Of a DNA stretch of 55,287 nt, positions 32,376 to 40,757 are shown piece after piece; position 1 is the stretch's first letter, and every line of letters begins with the position of its first letter. Below the pieces are notes generated by a model. The model had not been told where the DNA came from. It saw only the letters and a list, made by a program, of their open reading frames with translations, and did not search any database. The translations under genes were made by a program, and so were the position numbers. The DNA comes from Domibacillus indicus (GTDB lineage: Bacteria > Bacillota > Bacilli > Bacillales > Domibacillaceae). The DNA is taken from positions 1 through 55,287 of the forward strand of contig NZ_LAJB01000019.1 in the NCBI RefSeq assembly GCF_000970685.1, read 5' to 3'.

Positions 32376-34604
32376 ATGAAAAAAAATATCCGGCCGGATG
32401 GAAAAGCGAAAGTAACAGGGAAAATGAAGTACCTGACAGATTTATCGTTCCCGCATATGCTCTACGGGAAAATTTTAAGAAGCCCTTACCCGCATGCCCG
32501 TATTCTTTCCATTTCCACTGATGAAGCACAGCGTCTGCCTGGTGTTCAGGCGGTCATTACACATAAAGATGTACCTGCCTTAAATGGGTTTGGTATCGTA
32601 ACACCGGATCAGCCGGTATTATGCAAGGATATTGTACGATATGTTGGAGATGCTGTAGCGGCTGTGGCGGCCGACTCTATTGAGATCGCCGCCCGGGCGC
32701 TTGAACTGATAGGAATTCAATATGAGCCTCTGCCCGTTCTGGACTGCCCGGAAAAAGCGCTGGAAGAAACAGCGCCGCTTCTTCATCCAGACGGCAATGT
32801 TCTTCATCGTGCAGGATTCCAAAAAGGGGATATTGAAAAAGAATTTTCCCAATGTGCAAAAATTGTTGAAGAAACGTATCAAGTACCGCGCCAGCTGCAT
32901 GCATATATGGAAACAGAAGGCGGGGTCATTGTGCCGGAAAAGAACGGCAGTCTTACTGTTTATGTGGGCACGCAGCATGGATTTAAAGACCAGTTTCAGC
33001 TGGCCCGGATTTTGGGGATGCCGGCAGAACGCATTCGGATTGTATCGAGCCCGATGGGAGGATCGTTTGGCGGGAAAGATGAACTCAACATCCAGCCGTA
33101 TGGTGCTCTGCTCGCATTGAAAACCGGAAAACCGGTGAAAATCCACCAGACAAGGCAGGAATCGATGCGTTCAAGCATTAAACGCCACCCGATGAAGATT
33201 ACGATGAAAACAGGAATTGACCGGGAGGGGAGGCTGCGTGCCCACCAAACAAGAATTGTGGCCGATACGGGCGCTTATGCGACGCTTGGACCGGCCATTC
33301 TGGATTTTGCTGTTGAGCATGCGGCCGGTCCGTATATGATCCAGGCTGTTGACACAAAGGGTATTTCCGTTTTTACCAATAACGGTGTTTCTGGAGAATT
33401 TCGCGGGTTTGGAGGGAACCAGGTTACGTTCGCTCTTGAAGGGCAAATTGACCGCCTGGCCGAGGCTATTGGCATGGATGGTATAGCAGTGAGGCGTCTT
33501 AATATTCGGAGCAAACAAGATCCCGGGCCGCTTGGGCAGAGAATCGTTGAAACAGATGGCGCTTTGGATGTGCTGGAATCAGCCGCTGCAGTGTATGCGG
33601 AGAAAAAACGGCTGCCTTTAAAACAAGATACGTGGAAGCGGACGGGCGTAGGGATGGCTGTGACGATGCACGGCGGCGGACTTGGGTTTGGACGGCTGGA
33701 TCCTGCCGGCGGGCGCCTGTCATTTAAAGAAGATGGAAAAATTGAAATTGCTTTTGGCTTTGAGGAAGCAGGCCAGGGAATCCTTGCTGTTATTGAAGCC
33801 ATCACGGCCGGGCAGCTGGGCTGCGCGAAGGAGGATATTTCCATCATAATTGGTGATACGTCGCTTGTACCGTCATCCGGCTCTACTACCGCTTCGCGGG
33901 GAACGAGCATGGTCTGGCATTCGCTTCAGCGGCTGAAAAAACCGTTTTTGCAAAAATTGCTGGCCCGGGCAGCGCGAAAAACAGGGATAGAAGAAAAGCG
34001 GCTCTCAGTCGGCCCGGGTGGTATTCAGGTAAATGGAGAATACAAACTGTCCTTTCAGGAGCTGGCAGCAGGCGAGGAGCCGATTGTTGTTGCTGCACAA
34101 TTCGATTTTCCGGTTTCGCCCGATCCAATTGATTCAGCCCATTTTTTATACACATACAGTGGTGTCGTTGCTCAGGTGGAGGCAGATCTTTTAACGGGCA
34201 GAATACGTGTAACCGGCCTGCACCAGACAACAGCAGCCGGGCCGGTCGTCAACGAAATGGGCTATATAGGACAAATTGAAGGAGGCGGCGTGATGGCGCT
34301 TGGTTATACGCTGATGGAAGATGTTACGATGACAGAGGGCCATTATGCGGTGGAAAACTTTGATTCCTACTTAATTCCAGGAATTGTGGATGTGCCTTTT
34401 AACTTGCAGGTGAGAGCAATCGAATCGCTGCCGGCTGAAGATCATTATGGACCGCGCGGTGTGGGGGAAATTGGAACGGTCGCGGTAGCCCCGGCCATTG
34501 CCAGTGCTATTTATGATGCAGTCGGCTTGAGGGTCAGCCGGCTGCCGGTTAAGCCGGAAGCATTACTGCAATCAATTGAAAGGAGTGTTCTCTATGAAAG
34601 TTAA
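32376..34604 (+). CDS. pucD: Xanthine dehydrogenase, molybdopterin-binding subunit
   Basis: The 742-aa catalytic subunit. Substrate and cofactor regions: GKILRSPYPHARI, YVGTQHGFKDQFQLARILG (Gln loop), SPMGGSFGGKDE, GVSGEFRGFGGNQV (Arg of the purine site), and GPRGVGEIGTVAVAPAI near the end with the active-site Glu. Converts hypoxanthine/xanthine to urate. The ATG at 32376 follows AAAGGAG. Overlaps pucE by 11 nt. Confidence 0.94.
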   Translation: MKKNIRPDGKAKVTGKMKYLTDLSFPHMLYGKILRSPYPHARILSISTDEAQRLPGVQAVITHKDVPALNGFGIVTPDQPVLCKDIVRYVGDAVAAVAADSIEIAARALELIGIQYEPLPVLDCPEKALEETAPLLHPDGNVLHRAGFQKGDIEKEFSQCAKIVEETYQVPRQLHAYMETEGGVIVPEKNGSLTVYVGTQHGFKDQFQLARILGMPAERIRIVSSPMGGSFGGKDELNIQPYGALLALKTGKPVKIHQTRQESMRSSIKRHPMKITMKTGIDREGRLRAHQTRIVADTGAYATLGPAILDFAVEHAAGPYMIQAVDTKGISVFTNNGVSGEFRGFGGNQVTFALEGQIDRLAEAIGMDGIAVRRLNIRSKQDPGPLGQRIVETDGALDVLESAAAVYAEKKRLPLKQDTWKRTGVGMAVTMHGGGLGFGRLDPAGGRLSFKEDGKIEIAFGFEEAGQGILAVIEAITAGQLGCAKEDISIIIGDTSLVPSSGSTTASRGTSMVWHSLQRLKKPFLQKLLARAARKTGIEEKRLSVGPGGIQVNGEYKLSFQELAAGEEPIVVAAQFDFPVSPDPIDSAHFLYTYSGVVAQVEADLLTGRIRVTGLHQTTAAGPVVNEMGYIGQIEGGGVMALGYTLMEDVTMTEGHYAVENFDSYLIPGIVDVPFNLQVRAIESLPAEDHYGPRGVGEIGTVAVAPAIASAIYDAVGLRVSRLPVKPEALLQSIERSVLYES

Positions 34605-35088
34605 TCATCAAACAGCAGAAAAAACAGAGGCAATGCCTGTGTCTTTTCTGTTAAATGGGGAAACCGTTCAATTAAATATCTCTCCAGTGATGAGAGCGGT
34701 CGATGTAATTCGTAACGAACTAAACCAGACGGGAACTAAAATTTCATGCGGTATCGGCCGGTGCGGGGCCTGCTCGATTTTGCTGAATGGAAAATTGGCG
34801 GTTTCATGCCTTATTCTTGCCTATCAGCTTGAAGACGCTTCGGTTGTAACGATTGAAGGGCTGTCAGATGGAAAACAAATGCACCCGATTCAGGAAGCGT
34901 TTCTTGAAGAAGGGGGCTTTCAATGCGGCTATTGTACACCGGGAATGATAATGGCGGCGAAATGCCTTCTTGACTCGAATCCAAAACCGGATCAGGCGGA
35001 TATCCAAAAAGCTTTTTCAGGGAACTTATGCCGCTGCACAGGCTATGGCGGGATTGTTCGGGCGATACAGTGTGCCAGCTCAAAATAA
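34594..35088 (+). CDS. pucE: Xanthine dehydrogenase, 2Fe-2S subunit
   Basis: A 164-aa electron-transfer subunit with two 2Fe-2S clusters. Plant-type motif CGIGRCGACS plus a later Cys (VSCLIL), and CGYCTPGM with CRCTGY in the helical domain. The ATG at 34594 follows AAAGGAG by 8 nt. Completes pucABCDE in the same order as in B. subtilis. Confidence 0.95.
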   Translation: MKVNHQTAEKTEAMPVSFLLNGETVQLNISPVMRAVDVIRNELNQTGTKISCGIGRCGACSILLNGKLAVSCLILAYQLEDASVVTIEGLSDGKQMHPIQEAFLEEGGFQCGYCTPGMIMAAKCLLDSNPKPDQADIQKAFSGNLCRCTGYGGIVRAIQCASSK

Positions 35089-35110
35089 ATATTGTTATAT
35101 TATCTTACAT

Positions 35111-35146
35111 AAAGAGGCGTAATCCAACAAGGATTACGCCTCTTTT
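35111..35146 (+). terminator. Terminator of pucABCDE
   Basis: AAAGAGGCGTAATCC / GGATTACGCCTCTTTT, 15-bp stem with AACAA loop and T-run. Confidence 0.93.
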
Positions 35147-35160
35147 CTATTTTACTGCTA

Positions 35161-35208
35161 ACAAGATGAATAATATTTAGTGATAATGCACATTGAGGTT
35201 CATCTTGT
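35161..35208. repeat. Inverted repeat upstream of the ureide ABC operon
   Basis: ACAAGATGAA (35161-35170) and TTCATCTTGT (35199-35208) are perfect 10-bp arms 28 nt apart. The right arm falls between -35 and -10 of the promoter. Possible operator; the regulator is unknown. Confidence 0.5.
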
Positions 35209-35221
35209 CTGTGAATATGAT
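35193..35221 (+). promoter_or_regulatory. Promoter of the ABC importer operon
   Basis: TTGAGG (35193-35198), 17-nt spacer, TATGAT (35216-35221). Confidence 0.6.
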
Positions 35222-35237
35222 GTTAATAGATATTACA
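35221..35237. promoter_or_regulatory. TnrA/GlnR-like box at the ABC importer promoter
   Basis: TGTTAATAGATATTACA matches the consensus at 15 of 17 positions. It covers the predicted start site, so GlnR/TnrA would repress from here unless a second promoter further down is used. Confidence 0.5.
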
Positions 35238-35289
35238 TAGATAGAGAATGCCGTTTTAAATAAGAATTGAGTTAGGAGGAGAGAGCGAC

Positions 35290-36081
35290 ATGACGACCAA
35301 ACAAAAGCAGGCCGTTTATTTTCAAAATGTCAGCAAAATCTATAATACCGGTACGATTGCTCTTAATCATTTTGACTTTTCGGTGGAAGAAGGAGAGTTT
35401 GTCAGCTTTCTTGGGCCTTCTGGATGCGGAAAATCTACTGCGCTGAGAATGGTAGCCGGACTTGGCTCTCCAACAGTAGGCGAAGTGACCGTTTTTGATA
35501 AAACGCCGGAAGAGCTTATTAAAAATACAAATGACATCGCTTTTGTGTTTCAGGACGCCAACCTGCTTCCATGGCGCAGTGTGCTTGATAATGTTCTGCT
35601 GCCGCTTGAGCTTCGCGGCGGGAATAAAAAAGAGAAACAAGAAGCTGCAGTCAAAGTGCTGGAGATGGTCGGATTAAAAGACCATCTCAAATCATACCCG
35701 AGACAGCTATCCGGCGGAATGAGAATGCGTGTCTCCATTGCCCGTGCGCTTGCAGCTAAACCAAAGCTTCTGCTCATGGACGAACCCTTTGCAGCCCTGG
35801 ATGAAATCACCCGGCAGACCCTGCAGATGGAGCTGCTCGATATATGGGAAAAAGAAAAAATGACCGTTTTATTTGTGACACACAACGTATATGAAGCCGT
35901 CTTTTTATCTTCTAAAATTGCAGTTATGTCTGCTCGCCCGGGAAGACTTTCATCGGTCATTGATGTAAACCTTCCATACCCTCGTGAATTGGGCATGAGA
36001 ACAGATCCTGCTTTTTCAAAATATGTTGATATTGCCTCGGCCAGTCTTGAAAATCATGAACATCGAAAGGAGACAGTTTAA
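35290..36081 (+). CDS. ABC importer ATPase (nitrate/sulfonate/NMT1 type)
   Basis: A 263-aa ATPase of the SsuB/TauB/ThiZ group. Walker A GPSGCGKST, Q-loop FVFQDANLLPWRSV (the LLPW motif is typical of this group), signature LSGGMRMRVS, Walker B LLLMDEPFAALDE, switch His in THNVYEA. AGGAGG lies 8 nt before the ATG. The permease gene begins at the next base after its stop. Together with 36082 and 36968 it forms a complete importer, probably for a purine breakdown product, given its place among the puc genes. Confidence 0.9.
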   Translation: MTTKQKQAVYFQNVSKIYNTGTIALNHFDFSVEEGEFVSFLGPSGCGKSTALRMVAGLGSPTVGEVTVFDKTPEELIKNTNDIAFVFQDANLLPWRSVLDNVLLPLELRGGNKKEKQEAAVKVLEMVGLKDHLKSYPRQLSGGMRMRVSIARALAAKPKLLLMDEPFAALDEITRQTLQMELLDIWEKEKMTVLFVTHNVYEAVFLSSKIAVMSARPGRLSSVIDVNLPYPRELGMRTDPAFSKYVDIASASLENHEHRKETV

Positions 36082-36942
36082 ATGGCAATGTCGGAAATGG
36101 AAATAACGAAGAAGCAAAATGCGTTAGCAGCCGCAGGAAAAAAGAATAAGCCACTGGGTACGACATTTAAAGAAATGTATCTCGGTCCCATCGTTGCATT
36201 TATTTTGTTTATTTCAATGTGGCAGCTGATCCCTCTTGCTCTGGGTCTTCCCCATTATATTCTGCCGAAGCCAACAGACGTTTTAGAGGCAACGGTATCT
36301 GATTGGGCTTTGCTTGGAGAAGCGATCCGCATTACGATTTTTGAATCAGTGATCGGCTTTTTGCTAAGCGCTGTAATAGGCATCGGTGTTTCTGTTCTTT
36401 TGGCCAGTTCCAAAATACTGGAGCGAAGCATTTATCCATATGCGATCATTTTGCAGACCATCCCAGTCGTGGCGGTAGCTCCGATTGTGGTCATCTGGTT
36501 TGGCGCCGGCTTTAACTCTATTGTTGTTATTTCTTTTTTAATCGGGTTTTTCCCGGTTATCTCCAATACATTAATGGGCTTAAATTCCGTTGATAAAAAC
36601 ATGGATGAGCTTTTTACTTTGTACAATGCATCAAAGTGGCAAAGAATGTGGAAGCTCCGCATTCCAGCAGCCATGCCTTACATCATGGCCGGACTGAAAA
36701 TTTCCTGTACATTGTCCATCGTCGGCGCTATTGTCGGTGAATATGTAGCGGGAATAGGCGGCGGAAATGGCGGCCTGGGTTATGCCATTACAGTCGCAGC
36801 CATTCAAGTAAAAACATCGTTTTTGTTTTCATGTGGAATTGCGGCAGCGATCCTGGGAATCAGCTTTTATCTGCTCGTCAGCCTGTTCTCAAAAATGATG
36901 CTTGGCAGCTGGCATGAATCAGCAATGAAATCAGAAAAATAA
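36082..36942 (+). CDS. ABC importer permease (SsuC/ThiX type)
   Basis: A 286-aa inner-membrane permease with about six TM helices after a ~35-residue cytoplasmic N-terminus. The EAA loop that contacts the ATPase is visible in LFTLYNASKWQRMWKLRIPA (20 residues) followed by AMPYIMAGLK, as is the typical IVGEYVAGIGGGNGGLGY segment. AAAGGAG precedes the ATG. Confidence 0.9.
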   Translation: MAMSEMEITKKQNALAAAGKKNKPLGTTFKEMYLGPIVAFILFISMWQLIPLALGLPHYILPKPTDVLEATVSDWALLGEAIRITIFESVIGFLLSAVIGIGVSVLLASSKILERSIYPYAIILQTIPVVAVAPIVVIWFGAGFNSIVVISFLIGFFPVISNTLMGLNSVDKNMDELFTLYNASKWQRMWKLRIPAAMPYIMAGLKISCTLSIVGAIVGEYVAGIGGGNGGLGYAITVAAIQVKTSFLFSCGIAAAILGISFYLLVSLFSKMMLGSWHESAMKSEK

Positions 36943-36967
36943 AGAGATAGATAGAGGAGGAAATGGA

Positions 36968-37987
36968 ATGGAGATTCGAAAATGGAAACAAAAAGGGCTG
37001 CTTGCTTCGATGATGGCAGTGAGTTTAATGCTTGCGGCATGCGGAGAGGAAAGCGCCTCGAATACAGAAAGCGAGCCAGCCGGTGCGGAAGGGAAAATAG
37101 AAGACGTAAAGCTGGTGCTAAACTGGTTCCCGAAATCCCAGCATGGCGGCGTATACAGTGCAGTTGAAGAAAGAACATTTGAGGAAAACGGATTAAATGT
37201 AGAGGTGGAACCGGGCGGCCCGCAAGTATCGCCTGTACAAATTGTTTCCGCCGGCGATGCACAGTTTGGCCTTGCACATGCGGACCAGATGCTGATTGCG
37301 CGCAATCAGGGAATTGAACTTGTTGCGCTCGCTGCCACCATGCAGGGAAGCCCTCAGGCCTTTATGTTTCACAAGGGAGAAGACATTCAAGGCTTCGAGG
37401 ATTTGAACGGCCGTGAAGTATTTGTTCAGCCCGGCATTACCTACTGGGACTTCTTGAAAAACAAATATGATTTAAGCGGTGCGACGGAACTGGGCTACAA
37501 CGGCCAGCATGTGAATTTTATCGACAGTAAAACATCGGTGACCCAGGCGTTCGTTACTTCAGAACCGTTTTTCATGGAGCAGGAAAATGTACCGGTTGAA
37601 ACACTGCTCGTCTCGGAGTCGGGCTATGACCCGTACAATGTCGTGCTGTTTACCACAAAGAACTATTTGGAGAGCAATAAAGAAACCGTCGAGAAGTTTG
37701 TTGAATCCTATATAAAAGGCTGGAAGTCATACGAAGAATCATCTGACAAGATTAATGAAGTGATTATCGGTGAAAATCCAAATATTGAGCTTGAGGCATT
37801 GAACTTTGAAACAGAAACGCAGCATGAATATGTTTACGGCAAGGATGCCGCTGAGCATGGAATCGGCTATATGACGGAAGAGCGCTGGGATACATTGAAA
37901 AACCAGCTTCTTGATATCGGGCTGCTTGAGGAAGACTTTGAGACAAGCGAGATTTTCACAACCGAATTTTTACCGGGCCATGAATAA
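36968..37987 (+). CDS. ABC importer substrate-binding lipoprotein (NMT1/THI5-like)
   Basis: A 339-aa exported lipoprotein. The signal peptide ends in lipobox LAAC with Cys25. The NMT1/SsuA-like domain follows: VLNWFPKSQHGGVYSAVEE, ISAG-type loop IVSAGDAQFGLAHADQML, GREVFVQPGITYW and VTSEPFFME. Related proteins bind pyrimidine precursors, riboflavin, sulfonates or nitrate; allantoin, urate or another ureide is likely here from the neighbours. GGAGGA lies 7 nt before the ATG. Confidence 0.88.
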   Translation: MEIRKWKQKGLLASMMAVSLMLAACGEESASNTESEPAGAEGKIEDVKLVLNWFPKSQHGGVYSAVEERTFEENGLNVEVEPGGPQVSPVQIVSAGDAQFGLAHADQMLIARNQGIELVALAATMQGSPQAFMFHKGEDIQGFEDLNGREVFVQPGITYWDFLKNKYDLSGATELGYNGQHVNFIDSKTSVTQAFVTSEPFFMEQENVPVETLLVSESGYDPYNVVLFTTKNYLESNKETVEKFVESYIKGWKSYEESSDKINEVIIGENPNIELEALNFETETQHEYVYGKDAAEHGIGYMTEERWDTLKNQLLDIGLLEEDFETSEIFTTEFLPGHE

Positions 37988-38002
37988 GAACGAATTGGAA
38001 AG

Positions 38003-38038
38003 ACCTTAGTTTCTCCCGGATACTAAGGTTTTTCTTTT
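38003..38038 (+). terminator. Terminator after the ABC importer
   Basis: ACCTTAGT / ACTAAGGT stem followed by TTTTTCTTTT. No promoter is evident before the next gene 30 nt on, so partial read-through is likely. Confidence 0.75.
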
Positions 38039-38066
38039 CCAGTGGTGAATGAATTGAGGAGATTAC

Positions 38067-39452
38067 ATGAAGACATTGTTAATCAAAAACGCTAGAAATA
38101 TTATTTCAATGGATGAAAAGCGCCGCCAGTACCCGCGCGGAAACATCTATATAGAGGGGCAGGAAATCAAAGCCATTGGTTCCGTTATTCCCTTTGAAAC
38201 AGCAGATACGGTTATTGATGCCCGGGATAAAATTGTTTATCCGGGCCTGATCAATACCCACCATCATTTGTATCAAACTTTTACACGGAATATTCCGAGA
38301 GCGCAGGACTGCGAATTATTTGACTGGCTGCTTACGCTTTATGACATTTGGCGTCATATTGAACCGGAGGATGTTTATTTAAGTGCCATGACCGGCCTGG
38401 GTGAATTATTAAAAAGCGGCTGTACAACTGTGGCGGATCATTTTTATGTTTTTCCAAACGGCATAAGCGGCGAGCTGATTGATGAAGAAATCCGGGCAGC
38501 CCGTGACCTTGGCGTCCGTTTCTTTCCCACAAGAGGCTCGATGAGTTTAGGCAGGTCACGGGGCGGTCTGCCGCCAGATGAAGTGGTTCAGACAGAAGAG
38601 ATCATTTTACGGGATACGAGACGTGTCATTGAAAGATACCATGATTCAAGCAAATTTTCATTTCTGCGGGTTGGCGTTGCGCCGTGCTCCCCATTTTCAG
38701 TCAGCAAATCATTATTAAAAGAATCCGCTCATCTGGCAAGAAGCTACGGAGTGCGTATGCACACCCATTTAGCCGAAACAAAAGATGAAGAAAGGTTTTG
38801 CCGCGAAAAGCTGGGACTTCGGCCGTTAGAATTAATGGAAGAAACGGGCTGGGTCGGCAGTGATGTCTGGTACGCGCATGGAATCTGGTTTAATCAGCAT
38901 GAAATGCAAACCATGGGTTCATGCGGATGCGGAGTTGCTCACTGCCCAAGCAGCAATATGAAGCTTTCTTCAGGTGCTTTTCCCATCCTCGACATGAAAA
39001 GAGCAGGTGTGAAAGCAGGGCTTGGCGTAGATGGTTCGGCGTCGAATGATGCATCAAACATGCTTCTTGAATTAAAGATAATGAACCTTCTTCATAAGCA
39101 TCAGCAGGGGATAAACGCTCTGTCTGCAGAAGAATGCTTGTCAACAGCAACAAATGGCTCCGCAGAAGTATTAGGCTGGGAAGATGCCATCGGATCGCTT
39201 GAAGCCGGAAAAGCGGCTGATTTATTCATGATTGATACGAATCGTCTTGAGTATGCCGGCGCGCTGTTTGACGATGCGGCCCTGCCCATTTTAACAGGAA
39301 CTCCTCAAGTGCACACAACAATTGTAGGGGGAAAAGTAGTAGTAGAAAACGGGCGGCTCATTCATATTGATGAACAGAAGCTGGCAGTTAAAGCACAGCA
39401 GGCAGCGATGCGGATGGTTGAAACGGCGATGAAGCATACAAATATAAATTAA
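38067..39452 (+). CDS. 8-oxoguanine deaminase (TRZ/ATZ amidohydrolase)
   Basis: A 461-aa zinc aminohydrolase. Metal His in NTHHHLYQTFTR (65-67), the substrate segment ELFDWLLTLYDIWRHIEPED typical of 8-oxoguanine deaminases and hydroxydechloroatrazine hydrolases, HTHLAET, AHGIWF, VAHCPSSNMKL and LGVDGSASND (Asp). 8-Oxoguanine deaminase yields urate, which would feed the uric acid genes upstream. Heads the operon with pucF, pucG and the GGT homologue. The closely related atrazine-type activity cannot be excluded. Confidence 0.85.
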   Translation: MKTLLIKNARNIISMDEKRRQYPRGNIYIEGQEIKAIGSVIPFETADTVIDARDKIVYPGLINTHHHLYQTFTRNIPRAQDCELFDWLLTLYDIWRHIEPEDVYLSAMTGLGELLKSGCTTVADHFYVFPNGISGELIDEEIRAARDLGVRFFPTRGSMSLGRSRGGLPPDEVVQTEEIILRDTRRVIERYHDSSKFSFLRVGVAPCSPFSVSKSLLKESAHLARSYGVRMHTHLAETKDEERFCREKLGLRPLELMEETGWVGSDVWYAHGIWFNQHEMQTMGSCGCGVAHCPSSNMKLSSGAFPILDMKRAGVKAGLGVDGSASNDASNMLLELKIMNLLHKHQQGINALSAEECLSTATNGSAEVLGWEDAIGSLEAGKAADLFMIDTNRLEYAGALFDDAALPILTGTPQVHTTIVGGKVVVENGRLIHIDEQKLAVKAQQAAMRMVETAMKHTNIN

Positions 39453-39499
39453 CGTAGAAAAAGAGGAAGAAATACGATGCAGAAGAAGGGGGCAATTAT

Positions 39500-40744
39500 G
39501 TGACAATTCCAGTACAGGAAGCAGATTATGGATTTAAGACGGCGAATGAGATGCTGGAATGGCTGGCGGCGTTCGGAGGCAGCAAAAGCGGCGGCGTAAC
39601 GAGGCTCTTGTATTCAGACGCATGGCTTGAAGCGCAGCATGCTTTAAAAAAGCTTATGCAGGCGAAGGGACTGGATGCCCGGTTTGATGAAGTGGGCAAT
39701 CTATTCGGCCGGCGCATTGGTATAGAAGAGCCGGAATCCGTTATTCTAACAGGCTCTCATGTGGATACGGTAATCGATGGAGGAAAATTTGACGGTGCTT
39801 ATGGGATTGTGGCCAGCTTATTGGCTGTTGAACGTTTATATGAGCAATATGGACCGCCGAAACGGACGATTGATATTGTTTCGCTGGCTGAAGAAGAAGG
39901 AAGCCGTTTTCCCCTTACCTTCTGGGGATCGGGATGGATCACGGGCCGTTATAACTTGAATCAGGCAGAGCATATTTACGACAAAGACGGGATTTCGCTA
40001 AAGGCGGCAATGGAAGAAGCGGGCTTTGGCGCCAAACTTATACCGGTTGAACGGCGAAAACCAAAAGCATTCGTCGAAATCCATGTTGAGCAGGGCATTG
40101 TTTTAGAGAGAAAGAAAAAATCAATTGGGATTGTCAGCCACATTGTGGGACAGCGCCGGTATACCGTCCACTTTAAGGGTGAAAGCAACCATGCCGGAAC
40201 AACGCCAATGTCGATGCGCAGGGATGCTATGCGTTTAATGGCGGAGTGGACTGTTTTTCTATCGAATGAAGCAGAAGCACTGGATGAATCCTTTGTTGCT
40301 ACAGTCGGTAAAGCAGCCGTGAAACCGAATATGCCGAATGTTATTGCGGGGGAGGCGGAATGCAGTCTTGACGCCCGGCACTACGACTCATCAGTTTTGG
40401 ACCGGTTTGAACAAAAACTAATGGAATTTGAAACGCAGGCTAAAGCGCGCAGCGTGGCAATGAAAATAGAGAAATGGATGAGTATTGAACCAGTGGCATT
40501 AGATAAGCGCCTGGCAGAGTCGGCTGCCCGGCAAGCACAGCGGTTGGGATTATCTTACAAAACAGTAATCAGCGGAGCCGGCCATGATTCACAGGTATTT
40601 GGCGGCTATTGTCCGACGATGCTGTTATTTGTGCCAAGCCGAAATGGAATCAGTCATTCGCCTGATGAATGGACGGCACCGGAGGATCTTGAAAAAGGGA
40701 TTCAAATGCTTATGGGTGAGCTTTACGCGCTCGCTTATGCGTAA
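39500..40744 (+). CDS. pucF: Allantoate amidohydrolase
   Basis: A 414-aa dinuclear metallo-amidohydrolase (M20 family) that takes allantoate to ureidoglycine, ammonia and CO2. Metal ligands in TGSHVDTV, DGAYG, EEEGSRFP, VEIHVEQG and the C-terminal HSPDEWT; dimer domain with FKGESNHAGTTPMSMRRDA. GTG start 7 nt after AGAAGGGGG. The next gene (pucG) uses its product. Confidence 0.93.
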   Translation: MTIPVQEADYGFKTANEMLEWLAAFGGSKSGGVTRLLYSDAWLEAQHALKKLMQAKGLDARFDEVGNLFGRRIGIEEPESVILTGSHVDTVIDGGKFDGAYGIVASLLAVERLYEQYGPPKRTIDIVSLAEEEGSRFPLTFWGSGWITGRYNLNQAEHIYDKDGISLKAAMEEAGFGAKLIPVERRKPKAFVEIHVEQGIVLERKKKSIGIVSHIVGQRRYTVHFKGESNHAGTTPMSMRRDAMRLMAEWTVFLSNEAEALDESFVATVGKAAVKPNMPNVIAGEAECSLDARHYDSSVLDRFEQKLMEFETQAKARSVAMKIEKWMSIEPVALDKRLAESAARQAQRLGLSYKTVISGAGHDSQVFGGYCPTMLLFVPSRNGISHSPDEWTAPEDLEKGIQMLMGELYALAYA

Positions 40745-40757
40745 GGAGGAAAATGGA

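Noticed and set aside
33275-33910. 211-codon open frame opposite pucD
   Set aside because: Pro/Ser/Arg-rich antisense shadow of a GC-rich, clearly conserved gene.
35089-35289. Riboswitch before the ABC importer
   Set aside because: The only structure is the 10-bp inverted repeat upstream of the promoter, so it is not in the transcript; no aptamer consensus fits.
40584-40757. N-terminal extension of pucG into pucF
   Set aside because: Family N-terminus and AAGGAGGA place the start at 40758.
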